Source of the DNA: Candidatus Sedimenticola sp. (ex Thyasira tokunagai)
GTDB taxonomy: Bacteria > Pseudomonadota > Gammaproteobacteria > Chromatiales > Chromatiaceae
Assembly (NCBI GenBank): GCA_037318855.1
Contig: CP134874.1
Span: 558,598 to 622,597 of the forward strand
DNA: 64,000 bases
Direction of reading: 5' to 3'
Made by a program: the position numbers and the translations under genes. The notes under the pieces are model-generated. The model was given only the letters and a program-made list of their open reading frames with translations. It did not search any database and had not been told where the DNA came from. Shown in pieces: positions 53,397 through 62,234 of the stretch (within the stretch, counting starts at the first letter, position 1; every line of letters starts with the position of its first letter).

Positions 53397-54194
53397 TTAC
53401 TGGTTGAGGAAGTAGGTAAAGATCATGTCGGCGATAAGGATGGCGGCGATGGATATCACCACTGAGCGGGTGGTGACTCTGCCTACCCCCTCGGCTCCGC
53501 CGGAGACGGAGAAGCCGTTTGCCGCCCCCACCAGTGTAATCAATACGGCAAACACAAGGCTCTTCTCCAGTCCCTGGAAAATGTCGTCCAATTCAAGAAC
53601 GGTAAGAGTGCGCTCCCAGTAGACGTCGATACCTATGCCAAGTTCAGCGGCGCTATAGACTGCGCCGCCAAAGAGGCCGACGACATCGGCAAAGAAGGTC
53701 AACGTCGGCAGCATCACCACCATCGCCAGTAGTGATGGCGCCACCAGATGACGTACCGGATTGATCCCTATCACCCGCAAGGCATCGATCTCCTGTGAAA
53801 TTTTCATGGTGCCGATGCGGGCGGCAAAGGCGGAGCCGGAACGTCCCGCCACCAGAATGGCGACGATCAGTGGGGCAAACTCGCGGGTTACCGAGAGGGC
53901 GATACCCAACACCACCTGCTCCTGGGCGCCAAAGGTTTCGAGAGTGTGGATACCCTGGATTGCCAGCATGATTCCGATGGTGAAGGAGAGGATGGCGATG
54001 ATCGGCAGCGCACTGATTCCCACCAGTATCATCTCACTAAAGACAGCACCAATTCGTACCGGCTGGCCGAGGCGTGGACCCCACAACAGCCAGTAGAGGC
54101 TCTCCACCAGCAGGGTGGCGTGGTAACCGAGCTCTTCAACGCTTTCCAGGGTTTTTCGTCCCAGGGTCTCAATGAGCGATAGCGGGTTAGCCAT
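53397..54194 (-). CDS. mlaE: Lipid-transport ABC permease MlaE
   Basis: A 265-residue MlaE permease: LISALPIIAILSFTIGIML-like GISALPIIAILSFTIGIMLA, FGAQEQVVLGIALSVTREFA, AILVAGRSGSAFAARIGTMK, ISQEIDALRVIGINPVRHLV. Five to six membrane helices. First gene of the mla operon. A fold-back element lies just upstream of its start codon (from 54197), so its own promoter must be within or beyond that element. Confidence 0.93.
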   Translation of the reverse strand: MANPLSLIETLGRKTLESVEELGYHATLLVESLYWLLWGPRLGQPVRIGAVFSEMILVGISALPIIAILSFTIGIMLAIQGIHTLETFGAQEQVVLGIALSVTREFAPLIVAILVAGRSGSAFAARIGTMKISQEIDALRVIGINPVRHLVAPSLLAMVVMLPTLTFFADVVGLFGGAVYSAAELGIGIDVYWERTLTVLELDDIFQGLEKSLVFAVLITLVGAANGFSVSGGAEGVGRVTTRSVVISIAAILIADMIFTYFLNQ

Positions 54195-54196
54195 TA

Positions 54197-54356
54197 AGGA
54201 GCCTCTGAGTGAATCTGGGCGAAGAAGATTGGGGTCAAGATTTGCTGATTTGAGGCGTGAATCGCACGTAATAGCTGGCTATTGCGAAGATTCACAACGA
54301 AAAAGCAGCGGATTTTGGCCCCAAGATGCGAGTTCATGATTCGTTCAGAGGCTCCT
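54197..54356. mobile_element. Fold-back element, family C copy 3 (160 bp)
   Basis: AGGAGCCTCTGAGTGAATC and GATTCGTTCAGAGGCTCCT are inverted with two mismatches. Arms pair (ttggggtcaa with ttggcccca) around a central gtaatagctggctattgc hairpin. Preceded by TTA. The STAS gene terminates inside the right arm. Confidence 0.78.
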
Positions 54357-54675
54357 GAGCCACCGCTTCATCCAGGCTGTCGTGAATTGTGAATACACGG
54401 TCGAGGTGGGCAAGCTGAAGTACCAGCAGGGCCGATGGGCTGACACCGATTAGGCCAAACTTTACCTCTCTATCCTTCGCTGTCTGATAGCCTTCCACCA
54501 GGCTGGCTACCCCCGAGCTGTCGATATATTCGACTGCCGACAGGTCAACCATCACGTGCCCTTTGTTAAGGCTCTGCAGGATCGCATCCCGCGCCCGTGG
54601 TGAGGAGGAGAGGTCAACATCGCCACTCAGCGTGACAATGTGAAAACCGGAATTTTGACTGATACTAAACTTCAC
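54334..54675 (-). CDS. STAS-domain anti-sigma factor antagonist
   Basis: A 113-residue STAS protein: IVTLSGDVDLSSSPRARDAI, MVDLSAVEYIDSSGVASLVE with the phosphorylatable Ser next to D-S-S-G. It should bind the anti-sigma-type kinase encoded just upstream when dephosphorylated. The last residues, EPLNES, and the stop codon come from a family C element. It starts one base after the kinase stop. Confidence 0.88.
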   Translation of the reverse strand: MKFSISQNSGFHIVTLSGDVDLSSSPRARDAILQSLNKGHVMVDLSAVEYIDSSGVASLVEGYQTAKDREVKFGLIGVSPSALLVLQLAHLDRVFTIHDSLDEAVAQEPLNES

Positions 54676-55104
54676 TTAACAGGCCCTGGATACTCTCTTT
54701 TTCATTATCAACAGATTACCTCGCTGTTGCGGTAGTGGCCTGTATTCCACTGTATCCATCAATGAGTTGATGAAGTGGATGCCCAGCCCACCGGGGCGTA
54801 CCTGTTCCAGATTACGGCTGCTGATGGTAGTAGGATCGATGACCGGTGCGTTATCTGTTATGCGGAAGATCAGGTCATCACCATCAGCGGTTATTTCCAA
54901 GGATAGTTCACCTTTGGTGTCTCCGCCGCCAAAGCTGTGTTGCACCACATTCATTGCCGCTTCACCGATGGCAAGAACCACACTCTCAATCATATTCTCA
55001 TCATATTGACACAGCATCAGTTGCTGCCGAGTCCAGTCGCGTAGTTCCTTGAGTCTTGAGGCATCAGCAGTAATGGTCAGGCTGTTGCTATGGAGGTCAG
55101 TCAT
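54676..55104 (-). CDS. RsbW-type anti-sigma kinase (HATPase)
   Basis: A 142-residue HATPase_c domain: SVVLAIGEAAMNVVQHSFGG (N box), DLIFRITDNAPVIDP (G1), GGLGIHFINSLMDTVEYRP (G2 box). It phosphorylates the STAS partner and may sequester a sigma or effector protein. It lies between the STAS and phosphatase genes, 8 bp after the latter. Confidence 0.9.
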   Translation of the reverse strand: MTDLHSNSLTITADASRLKELRDWTRQQLMLCQYDENMIESVVLAIGEAAMNVVQHSFGGGDTKGELSLEITADGDDLIFRITDNAPVIDPTTISSRNLEQVRPGGLGIHFINSLMDTVEYRPLPQQRGNLLIMKKRVSRAC

Positions 55105-55112
55105 TATTCTGC

Positions 55113-56255
55113 TCAGCCTCTCCGTTTGAACAGCAACAAGGTGATGTCATCCGATTGATCGGCATCACCACAAAAGCGCTCCACTGCGGCGAATGTTTTC
55201 TCTACAGTTGTTTTTGGGTCGCTGTTGGTGCCACTTGTCAGTGCTGTGCAAACACGGTCATTACCAAACTGCTCTCTTGCGCTATTGAATGCCTCGGTGA
55301 GCCCATCGGTGAAGAGTGCCAGGGATTCTCCCGGTTGCAGCTGCAGACTATCTGTCTGATAGGTGAGACTCTCTTCGACGCCAAGTACCACTCCTTCACC
55401 ACCGCTAACTGCCCTGATGTTACTGCCATCTTTTTCGATCAGATAGGGGGGCAGATGACCGCCGTTGGCATAGTCGATCTGCCAGCTCTGTCGGTTGAGA
55501 GTGGCGTAGAAAACAGAGACAAACATACCGGGGATTCGGTGTCGGCAGAGTAGCTGGTTGACCTGGGTAAGACAGGTGTCGGGTGATTCAACATCCAGTG
55601 CAACCGTGCTGATCAGGGTGCTGACCACCGCCATATAGAAGGCAGCCGGTACGCCTTTACCGGAAACGTCGGCGACGACGAAGCCAACGCGATCCTGGTC
55701 CAGCTCAATCAGGTTGTAGAAATCCCCACTCATCCCTTTAGCCGGGATCAGCCGAGCAGCGATATCGATACCGTCGATAGGAGGGAAGTCACCGGGGAGT
55801 GTACGGAGCTGGATCTCTCGGGCGATATCGATCTCACGGTGCATTGCGGAGAGTTGAGCTTCGTTGTGCCAGGCACGGCGTCTCTCTTCGGTGTGGCGGT
55901 AGACTCGGTCGAGAGTGGAGGTAAGGTCATCGAGGGAGACCGGTTGATTGAGAAAGTCAACTGCACCCTGATTCATGCTGCTGCGGATCAAACTAAAGTT
56001 TATGTTTGAGAATAGGGCGATACGGGGAACGCGGATGCGCCGACCCTGGAGCTGGTGAAACAGATCGAGCCCACTGATGTCTGGCCGGTCGACGGCAACG
56101 ATGGCGATATCCAGGTTATCGATAGAGTTAAGTATCTCTATCGCCTCTGCATCACCGCCGGCAAAGGTGAACTGGTACTGCTCATCCTCGGTTTGTGCTT
56201 GAAGACAGAGAGAGCGAAAAGTTTCGCTGTCATCGATAACCAGTGTCTTTGGCAT
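55113..56255 (-). CDS. Response-regulator-fused PP2C (SpoIIE/RsbU) phosphatase
   Basis: A 380-residue protein. Residues 1-120 form a receiver-like domain (LVIDDSETFRS, IAIVAVDRPDISGLDLF), but the conserved Lys of the usual FLTKP motif is Gln (FLNQPVSLDDL), so phosphorylation control may be altered. A short helical linker (SAMHREIDIAREIQLRTLPG) leads to the PP2C domain: GMSGDFYNLIELDQDRVGFV, DVSGKGVPAAFYMA, and ALFTDGLTEAFNS. It should dephosphorylate the STAS protein. First gene of the triad. Confidence 0.9.
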   Translation of the reverse strand: MPKTLVIDDSETFRSLCLQAQTEDEQYQFTFAGGDAEAIEILNSIDNLDIAIVAVDRPDISGLDLFHQLQGRRIRVPRIALFSNINFSLIRSSMNQGAVDFLNQPVSLDDLTSTLDRVYRHTEERRRAWHNEAQLSAMHREIDIAREIQLRTLPGDFPPIDGIDIAARLIPAKGMSGDFYNLIELDQDRVGFVVADVSGKGVPAAFYMAVVSTLISTVALDVESPDTCLTQVNQLLCRHRIPGMFVSVFYATLNRQSWQIDYANGGHLPPYLIEKDGSNIRAVSGGEGVVLGVEESLTYQTDSLQLQPGESLALFTDGLTEAFNSAREQFGNDRVCTALTSGTNSDPKTTVEKTFAAVERFCGDADQSDDITLLLFKRRG

Positions 56256-56282
56256 GATCCGCTGCTCCGCTGCTTACTGATA

Positions 56283-56457
56283 ACTCAAGTTTCGGAGTTC
56301 GTCAGTCCCCTCTCCCTCAGGGAGAGGGTTGGGGTGAGGGGAGTTGAAAAGCCAACGCTTTGATTCTTCTAATTTCCCTCATCTTGGCCTTCTCCCTGAG
56401 GGAGAAGGGACGGTCTATCCAAGCCTTTTACGTCATTTAAACTCCGAAACTTGAGTG
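56283..56457. mobile_element. MITE-like element, family B copy 2
   Basis: ACTCAAGTTTCGGAGTT at the left and AACTCCGAAACTTGAGT at the right are exact inverted repeats, flanked by GATA. The interior holds two ccctctccctcagggagagg-type hairpins. It is the reverse of copy 1 at 8594. It lies in the shared upstream region of two divergent genes. Confidence 0.82.
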
Positions 56458-56537
56458 ATAAGTTACCAAAATTGCATAAAAAAATCACAGGGGGCATAGT
56501 TGGCCAATAAATGGATTGATGCTCTTGGTGCTGGTTT

Positions 56538-59500
56538 ATGCTCCATCTTGTACGCAATGTGAAAATGCTATTTTCGAAGTGGCTCGCCTCCTGCTTGATG
56601 TTGGGACTTCTCTACCTGCCCTCAGTTTCGGTTGCAACAGCCGACGGTGGGGCGGCAGCACCGCTGACCGTGGCTGTGCATCGTCAATTCCCTCCTCAGT
56701 ATAGTCTGGACTCGGAGGGCAATCCCCAAGGGTTTGCCATTGATATCATCAAAGTGGTCGCAGCAGGTGCCGGCTACCCGATTCAATTCAAGGTTTATGA
56801 CACCTGGCCGGATATACATCAGGCTGTGCGTAGTGGCACCGTAGATCTGGTTCCCAATCTGGGTATCACCGCTTCCAGAAAAGAGATCTATCGCTTTACC
56901 GAGCCGTTGGAGACCTTTGTCATAGGGCTGTTTGTCAGAGAGGGTACTAATAACATCCAGAGCCTGGAAGACCTTTCCGGCCACAGGGTGGGGACTGTGG
57001 AAGCCAATGCAGCGGTAAAAATCATTGCCCGGAGCCCGGCGCTTGAACATAAGATTTTTCCTGATCTTGACGCACTCTTTTTTGCGCTCTTGAGCGGCGA
57101 GGTAGATGTACTGGCCTATCCGGTTCCGGTGATTATGCAGGTGGCTCAACGGGCCGGGCTTGAGGGTCGGATTAAACAGGTCGGCGAGCCGTTGCGGGAG
57201 ATCAAGCGGGCGGTAGGGATTTCACAACTGCGGCCCGGTCTCTATCAGCCGTTGCAGGATGAAGTTAAGGCGCTGCTGAAGAGCGATCAATACCGAACCA
57301 TCTATACCCGCTGGTATGGTGAGCCCGTGCCTTACTGGAACGAAAGGCGGCTGCTACTGGCCGCCGCTCTGGTTGTTGGGGGGGTGTTGCTCCTGTCTCT
57401 TTTGCTGGTTTGGCGTTATCGCATCCTGGTCGAGTTCAACGGGCGCCTACAGGCGGGTATCAAGGAGCAACGCAAGGCAGAGTCGGCATTCAGGCTCAGC
57501 GAGCGATCTCTTGTCGAGGCGCAACGTATCGCCAAGGTGGGTAGTTGGACTTTAAACGTTCACGATGGCTCGTTGCTCTGGTCGGATGAAATTTATCGCA
57601 TCTTCGGTCGTGATCCCGGCACATTCAAACCATCGCTCAACGCCTTCTTCAGCTGTGTTCATGAGGAGGATCTTGGCCGTGTGCAGGATGCGGTGAATCA
57701 CTCGATACAGGAGAACAGCCTCTACCATATTGACCACCGCATTGTATTGCCTGACGGTAGCATCCGCTTTGTAAGGGAGCGAGGTGAACTCCAGCGGGCC
57801 GATGATGACTCTCCGTTATTGATGATCGGTAGTGTTTTGGATATTACCGATGCCTGGATATCTGAGCAGATGGAGCAGGGGCGTGGCCGCATACTGGAGA
57901 TGATTGCCACCGGTCGGCCGCTGCCGGAGATTCTCGATACCCTTGCCCGGCACGTGGAGAAGATTATGCCGGGTATGTTCTGCTCTATTTTGCTGCTTGA
58001 TAAGGAAGGTGGCTGCCTGCGTCATGGTGCCGCACCGAGTCTGCCGGCCTACTACAGGGAAGCCATTGATGGCCTGGAGATAGGCGAGGAGGTTGCTTCA
58101 TGTGGCACCGCGGCCTACCGTGGCGAACGTGTGATCGTGGCGGATGTGATGACCCACCCTTACTGGAGTGCATATAGGGAACTGGCGGAGCGGGCGGGAC
58201 TGGGTGCCTGCTGGTCTGAGCCAATTGTCTCCTCAGATGGCAGTGTATTGGGTACTTTCGCTATCTACTGTGGTTCGGCAAAAGAGCCTGATGAGGCGCA
58301 ACTTGGTTATATCTCTACTGGTGCCACCCTCGCCGGGATTGCCATACAGCGAGTCGGTGAGCAGGAGGTATTGCGCGGTGCTGAAGAGCGCTCACGTATG
58401 CTGCTGGAGTCGAGTAATGAAGGCATTTTTGGTCTCGACAGAGAAGGCAGGGCTACCTTCGTCAATCCTGCTGCTGCGGCCATGCTGGGTTATCAGGCGG
58501 AGGAGTTGGTAGGTAAGATAATCCATGAACAGGTGCACCATACAACGGCGGATGGTAAGCCGTTGACGGAGCTTGAGTGTCGCATGCGAGCGGCAATCCT
58601 CACCGAGGAGGATTTTCTGGTCAGCGATGAGGTGCTGTGGTGCAAGGACGGTAGCTCTTTTCCTGTTGAGTACCGGGCAACGCCAATCATCCTTGAGGGT
58701 GAGCCGGCGGTTGGTGCGGTAGTGACATTTCATGATATCACCGCGCGCAAACAGGCAGAGTCGGTGATTCAGCGCTTGGCATACCACGATAGCCTGACCG
58801 AGTTGCCCAATCGCTCCATGTTTATGGATGAGTTGATAAGAAAGCGTGCTGAGTTGCGCCGCTCTTCCACTGCATTTGCGATTCATTTTCTCGATCTTGA
58901 CCATTTCAAAGATGTCAACGATACACTGGGGCACCCGGTGGGTGACCTGTTGTTGAAGAGGGTCGCCACTAAACTGAAAGGACTGGTGCGTGCCTCTGAT
59001 ACTGTGGCCCGCTTTGGCGGTGACGAATTTGCCATCCTACAGAGTGATACAGATGATCCCACCACTGCTACTGTGCTGGCGAAGAAGGTGATTGATAATC
59101 TGTCGGAGCCGCTGTTGCTGGGTGAAAACCGCATCATCACCGGCACCAGTATCGGTATCGTTCATGTCCCCAGTGATAATAAAGATGATGTGGATGTACT
59201 GATGGCGCATGCCGATGTCGCCCTCTATAGGGCAAAAGAGGCTGGCCGGGGTGATTTTGCTTTCCACAATGAAGCGATGACGGATCAGGTGCGATCCGAG
59301 GTATTGCTAAGCCAGGAGTTGACGGATGCGATTCCGAACGGCGAGCTGCAACTGGTCTATCAACCGAAAGTCGATCTTAACCACCACCACCTGATAGGGG
59401 TGGAGGCGCTGGTACGTTGGTACCATCCACGTGACGGTGTGATCATGCCGATTAGATTTATCTCGTTGGCGGAGAAGCGCGGCCAGATATACGCTCTCGG

Positions 59501-60068
59501 GCGTTGGGTACTGCGGGCTGCCTGCAGGCAGTGGGCAGCGTGGCATGACAGAGGCTTTGATCCAGGAGGTGTGGCGGTCAATGTTTCGCCTATCCAATTT
59601 AAAAATAGTCATTTTGCCGATGAGGTGTTGTCGATCTTGGCGGAGTTTGATGTGCCGCCCGAGAGCCTTGAACTGGAGTTGACCGAGTCGGTGTTTATGG
59701 ATTGTAGTGAAAAGCTCCTTGAGCAACTGCGCAAGTTACACCAGGCTGGCCTGAAACTCTCTATCGATGACTTCGGGACCGGCTTCTCTTCTCTGGTCTA
59801 TCTACGTCGTTTTGCCGTCAATGCGCTAAAGATCGATCAAGAGTTTGTTCACGATATGCTGGATGACAGCAGTGACGCCGAGGTGGTGAAAGCGATTATC
59901 GCACTGAGTGATGCCTTCGGTCTCGCCACCATTGCCGAAGGGGTGGAAGAGCCTGCCCAGGCCGAGTTCCTCAGAATGATTGGTTGTGAATCGGCCCAGG
60001 GCTACTACTATAGTCATCCCTTGACTACTGAGGATCTGCTGGCAAAGTACCATACCTCTACTATCTAG
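56538..60068 (+). CDS. Periplasmic-binding-domain sensor with PAS, GAF, GGDEF and EAL
   Basis: A 1176-residue membrane protein. N-terminal signal/anchor, SBP_bac_3-like periplasmic domain (about 45-265; LTVAVHRQFPPQYSLDSEGN, GFAIDIIKVVAA, GTVDLVPNLGIT), membrane helix (about 274-295), PAS (SWTLNVHDGSLLWSDEIYRI), GAF (about 455-600), PAS (NEGIFGLDREGRATFVNPAA), GGDEF (RFGGDEFAIL, about 825) and EAL (GVEALVRWYHPRD, about 955; SIDDFGTGFSSLVYLRRF). Motifs are intact. The start is ATG 56538 or 56565. The TAG stop is the first three bases of an inverted-repeat element. Confidence 0.9.
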   Translation: MLHLVRNVKMLFSKWLASCLMLGLLYLPSVSVATADGGAAAPLTVAVHRQFPPQYSLDSEGNPQGFAIDIIKVVAAGAGYPIQFKVYDTWPDIHQAVRSGTVDLVPNLGITASRKEIYRFTEPLETFVIGLFVREGTNNIQSLEDLSGHRVGTVEANAAVKIIARSPALEHKIFPDLDALFFALLSGEVDVLAYPVPVIMQVAQRAGLEGRIKQVGEPLREIKRAVGISQLRPGLYQPLQDEVKALLKSDQYRTIYTRWYGEPVPYWNERRLLLAAALVVGGVLLLSLLLVWRYRILVEFNGRLQAGIKEQRKAESAFRLSERSLVEAQRIAKVGSWTLNVHDGSLLWSDEIYRIFGRDPGTFKPSLNAFFSCVHEEDLGRVQDAVNHSIQENSLYHIDHRIVLPDGSIRFVRERGELQRADDDSPLLMIGSVLDITDAWISEQMEQGRGRILEMIATGRPLPEILDTLARHVEKIMPGMFCSILLLDKEGGCLRHGAAPSLPAYYREAIDGLEIGEEVASCGTAAYRGERVIVADVMTHPYWSAYRELAERAGLGACWSEPIVSSDGSVLGTFAIYCGSAKEPDEAQLGYISTGATLAGIAIQRVGEQEVLRGAEERSRMLLESSNEGIFGLDREGRATFVNPAAAAMLGYQAEELVGKIIHEQVHHTTADGKPLTELECRMRAAILTEEDFLVSDEVLWCKDGSSFPVEYRATPIILEGEPAVGAVVTFHDITARKQAESVIQRLAYHDSLTELPNRSMFMDELIRKRAELRRSSTAFAIHFLDLDHFKDVNDTLGHPVGDLLLKRVATKLKGLVRASDTVARFGGDEFAILQSDTDDPTTATVLAKKVIDNLSEPLLLGENRIITGTSIGIVHVPSDNKDDVDVLMAHADVALYRAKEAGRGDFAFHNEAMTDQVRSEVLLSQELTDAIPNGELQLVYQPKVDLNHHHLIGVEALVRWYHPRDGVIMPIRFISLAEKRGQIYALGRWVLRAACRQWAAWHDRGFDPGGVAVNVSPIQFKNSHFADEVLSILAEFDVPPESLELELTESVFMDCSEKLLEQLRKLHQAGLKLSIDDFGTGFSSLVYLRRFAVNALKIDQEFVHDMLDDSSDAEVVKAIIALSDAFGLATIAEGVEEPAQAEFLRMIGCESAQGYYYSHPLTTEDLLAKYHTSTI

Positions 60069-60332
60069 TGGGCCATGCGGGAAGTTCGGTAACTCACAGA
60101 GCCCCGCTAAGAGGCCAAGGTAAGGCGCGTACCGCAGGGAATGGCAGGCCCTTTCCAAGGTGCGCAACGCAGCATTGGCCTCTTAGCGGGGCTCCCTCCG
60201 GGCCAGTCCACAAGCCGGGTTGGCGGTGTTGCACTCGTTTGAATTGGCTACGGCCAGTCCTGCGCTCGTGCGCCTTGCCAGCCCGGCTTGTGAACTGGCT
60301 GTGGGTTACCGAATTTTCCGCATGGCCCACTA
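60066..60332. mobile_element. Inverted-repeat element with 34-bp ends (family E)
   Basis: The outer 34-bp ends start TAGTGGGCCATGCGG on both strands and match at 31 of 34 positions. Inside are two further stems: agccccgctaagaggccaa with ttggcctcttagcggggct, and ggccagtccacaagccggg with cccggcttgtgaactggc. The terminal TAG serves as stop codon for the gene on each side. A solo end lies at 10272-10305. Confidence 0.85.
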
Positions 60333-61664
60333 GAGGGCCTTGACGAAGACCTTCGAGCCGCGCTTGTAGTTGTAGAGTTCCTGCCGTTTTATCGGTAGTG
60401 ATTTTACAGGCAGTGCAGTGAAACCCCGTTCACGGAACCAGTGAGCGGTTTGGGTGGTGAGGACAAACAGCCTGCCTATCGACTTACCACGTGCCCGGTT
60501 CTCCATGTGTTGCAGCAGAGTGTCGCCTCTCTTGCCATTGCGGTAATCGGGATGTACCGCCACGCAGGCAAGCTCCGCTATCCCCTCTTTCGGGTAGCAG
60601 TAGAGTGCAGCGCAGCCGATCACCGCGCCATCCAGCTCAACAACACTGAAACGCTCGATCTCTGTCTCCAGTAGCTCCCGTGAGCGGCGCACCAGCGCAC
60701 CACTCTCCTCCAAGGGGCCAAGCAGTTCAAGAATGCCACCGACATCATCGATACGGGCGGTACGGATCTCCTCGTAGGGCTCGGCAGTGAGCATGGTGCC
60801 GACGCCGTCTCGGGTGAACAGCTCCTTGAGCAATACGCCGTCGATTTGACGGTCAAGGAGGTGGGTGCGTTCGACACCGCTACGGCACGCCTTCACCGCG
60901 CTGTGTAACTGCTGGAGAAAATCCTCCGGCAGCTGTTTACGCCGCTTTACTAACGCCTCCACCTCTTGCGGAATTACATTGGTCAGCATTCTGTTGCGAC
61001 TGTCACGTAATCCTTTGCACTCAATCAGGGTGATAAGTTTGTCGGCACCGAGGCCGATAGCGATGGCACTGGCCACATCGGCGGCGCCCAGATTAAACAC
61101 CTCACCGGTGGGCGAGTAGCCAAGAGGCGGGATCAGTGCGATGGCACCGGCCGCCAGCACCTGGCGAATCGCCTCAGCATCGACACGCCGCACCTGTCCG
61201 GTGTGACCATAGTCGGTACCATCCCGTACGCCGATTGGTTGGGCGGTGACAAAATTGCCGGAGGCGACACGGATCTTGGCGCCGGCCATGGGTGAGTTGG
61301 CCAGCCCCATGGATAGCAGCGCCTCGATTTCAACGCGTACTGTACCTGCCGCCTCTTTGACGCAGCTCAGTGCGGCATCGTCGGTGACCCGTAGACCATT
61401 GATGTACTGCATCTCCACCTTGCGTAGGCGCAGCCGCTCTTCAACCTGGGGGCGGGCGCCATGCACCAGCACCAGGCGAATACCGAGACCGTGGAGCAGT
61501 GCGATGTCATGCACCAGCTCGGCAAAGCTGTCATCCGCAACCGCTTCGCCACCAAAACTGATGACCACCGTCTTACCCCGGTGAGCATGGATATAGGGTG
61601 ATGAACTGCGGAACCAGTCGATGAAGGGGTCAGGCTGTTTTCTCTTTATCTTTGCCACTTTCAT
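60330..61664 (-). CDS. argA: Amino-acid N-acetyltransferase (N-acetylglutamate synthase)
   Basis: A 444-residue protein. N-terminal amino-acid-kinase-like domain (VISFGGEAVADDSFAELVHD, LVLVHGARPQVEERL, IALIPPLGYSPTGEVFNLGA) and C-terminal GNAT domain from about 290 (CVAVHPDYRNGKRGDTLLQH, FVLTTQTAHWFRERGF). ArgA makes N-acetylglutamate, the first step of arginine synthesis, and is feedback-inhibited by arginine. Full length (E. coli 443). argE is nearby. Its stop lies exactly at the edge of an inverted-repeat element. Confidence 0.95.
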   Translation of the reverse strand: MKVAKIKRKQPDPFIDWFRSSSPYIHAHRGKTVVISFGGEAVADDSFAELVHDIALLHGLGIRLVLVHGARPQVEERLRLRKVEMQYINGLRVTDDAALSCVKEAAGTVRVEIEALLSMGLANSPMAGAKIRVASGNFVTAQPIGVRDGTDYGHTGQVRRVDAEAIRQVLAAGAIALIPPLGYSPTGEVFNLGAADVASAIAIGLGADKLITLIECKGLRDSRNRMLTNVIPQEVEALVKRRKQLPEDFLQQLHSAVKACRSGVERTHLLDRQIDGVLLKELFTRDGVGTMLTAEPYEEIRTARIDDVGGILELLGPLEESGALVRRSRELLETEIERFSVVELDGAVIGCAALYCYPKEGIAELACVAVHPDYRNGKRGDTLLQHMENRARGKSIGRLFVLTTQTAHWFRERGFTALPVKSLPIKRQELYNYKRGSKVFVKAL

Positions 61665-61800
61665 TTCTCGTTTGGACTCTATTTCCTATAGCGTCAGGTA
61701 TAGATGATTTCTTATCTCTTAACCAAGTAGAATGTAATTGATTTTACGAGTATCCCTAATTTAACCTCCATTGACCACGATTTTGAGGACTCCGCGTTCA

Positions 61801-62229
61801 ATGATCAGATACCTGCTCCCGATAATTCTGCTAATGCTCTCCGGTTGCCAGGAGAGTGAGTTAATCACTATCCATGTAGGTGAAGTCAGCGCCGATGTGG
61901 AGTTGGCCACTACAGGGGAGCGTCGGCGCCAGGGTCTGATGCACCGCAAGTCGTTAGATCGTGACCGGGGTATGTTGATGGTGTTTCCCCAAGCGAAGCA
62001 GCAGAAGATGTGGATGCTCAATATGCAGATACCTCTCGATGTTGGCTTCTTCGGCGACGATGGTGTGCTGCTTAATATTGTTACCATGGAGCCGGACGGG
62101 GGGAAAACGATCCACCGCTCCATTGCTCCGGCGCTCTATGCTCTGGAGATGAATCGTGGCTGGTATGCCCGCAATGGGATCGAACCGGGTGTGGGTTTGT
62201 ATCTGCCTCGTGTGATCGAAGGGCGGTAG
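61801..62229 (+). CDS. DUF192 lipoprotein
   Basis: A 142-residue protein with a lipoprotein signal (YLLPIILLMLSGCQESE) and a DUF192 domain: VELATTGERRRQGLMHRKSL, GMLMVFPQAKQQKMWMLNMQ, IPLDVGFFGDDGV, and ALYALEMNRGWYARNGIEPG. Function unknown. I chose ATG at 61801; a longer start at 61771 would not give a lipobox at the right distance. Divergent from argA, convergent with argE. Confidence 0.87.
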   Translation: MIRYLLPIILLMLSGCQESELITIHVGEVSADVELATTGERRRQGLMHRKSLDRDRGMLMVFPQAKQQKMWMLNMQIPLDVGFFGDDGVLLNIVTMEPDGGKTIHRSIAPALYALEMNRGWYARNGIEPGVGLYLPRVIEGR

Positions 62230-62234
62230 GGTTA

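Noticed and set aside
60094..60330. Open frames on both strands inside the 60066-60332 element
   Set aside because: They arise from the palindromic arms; the translations mirror one another and have no ribosome binding site.
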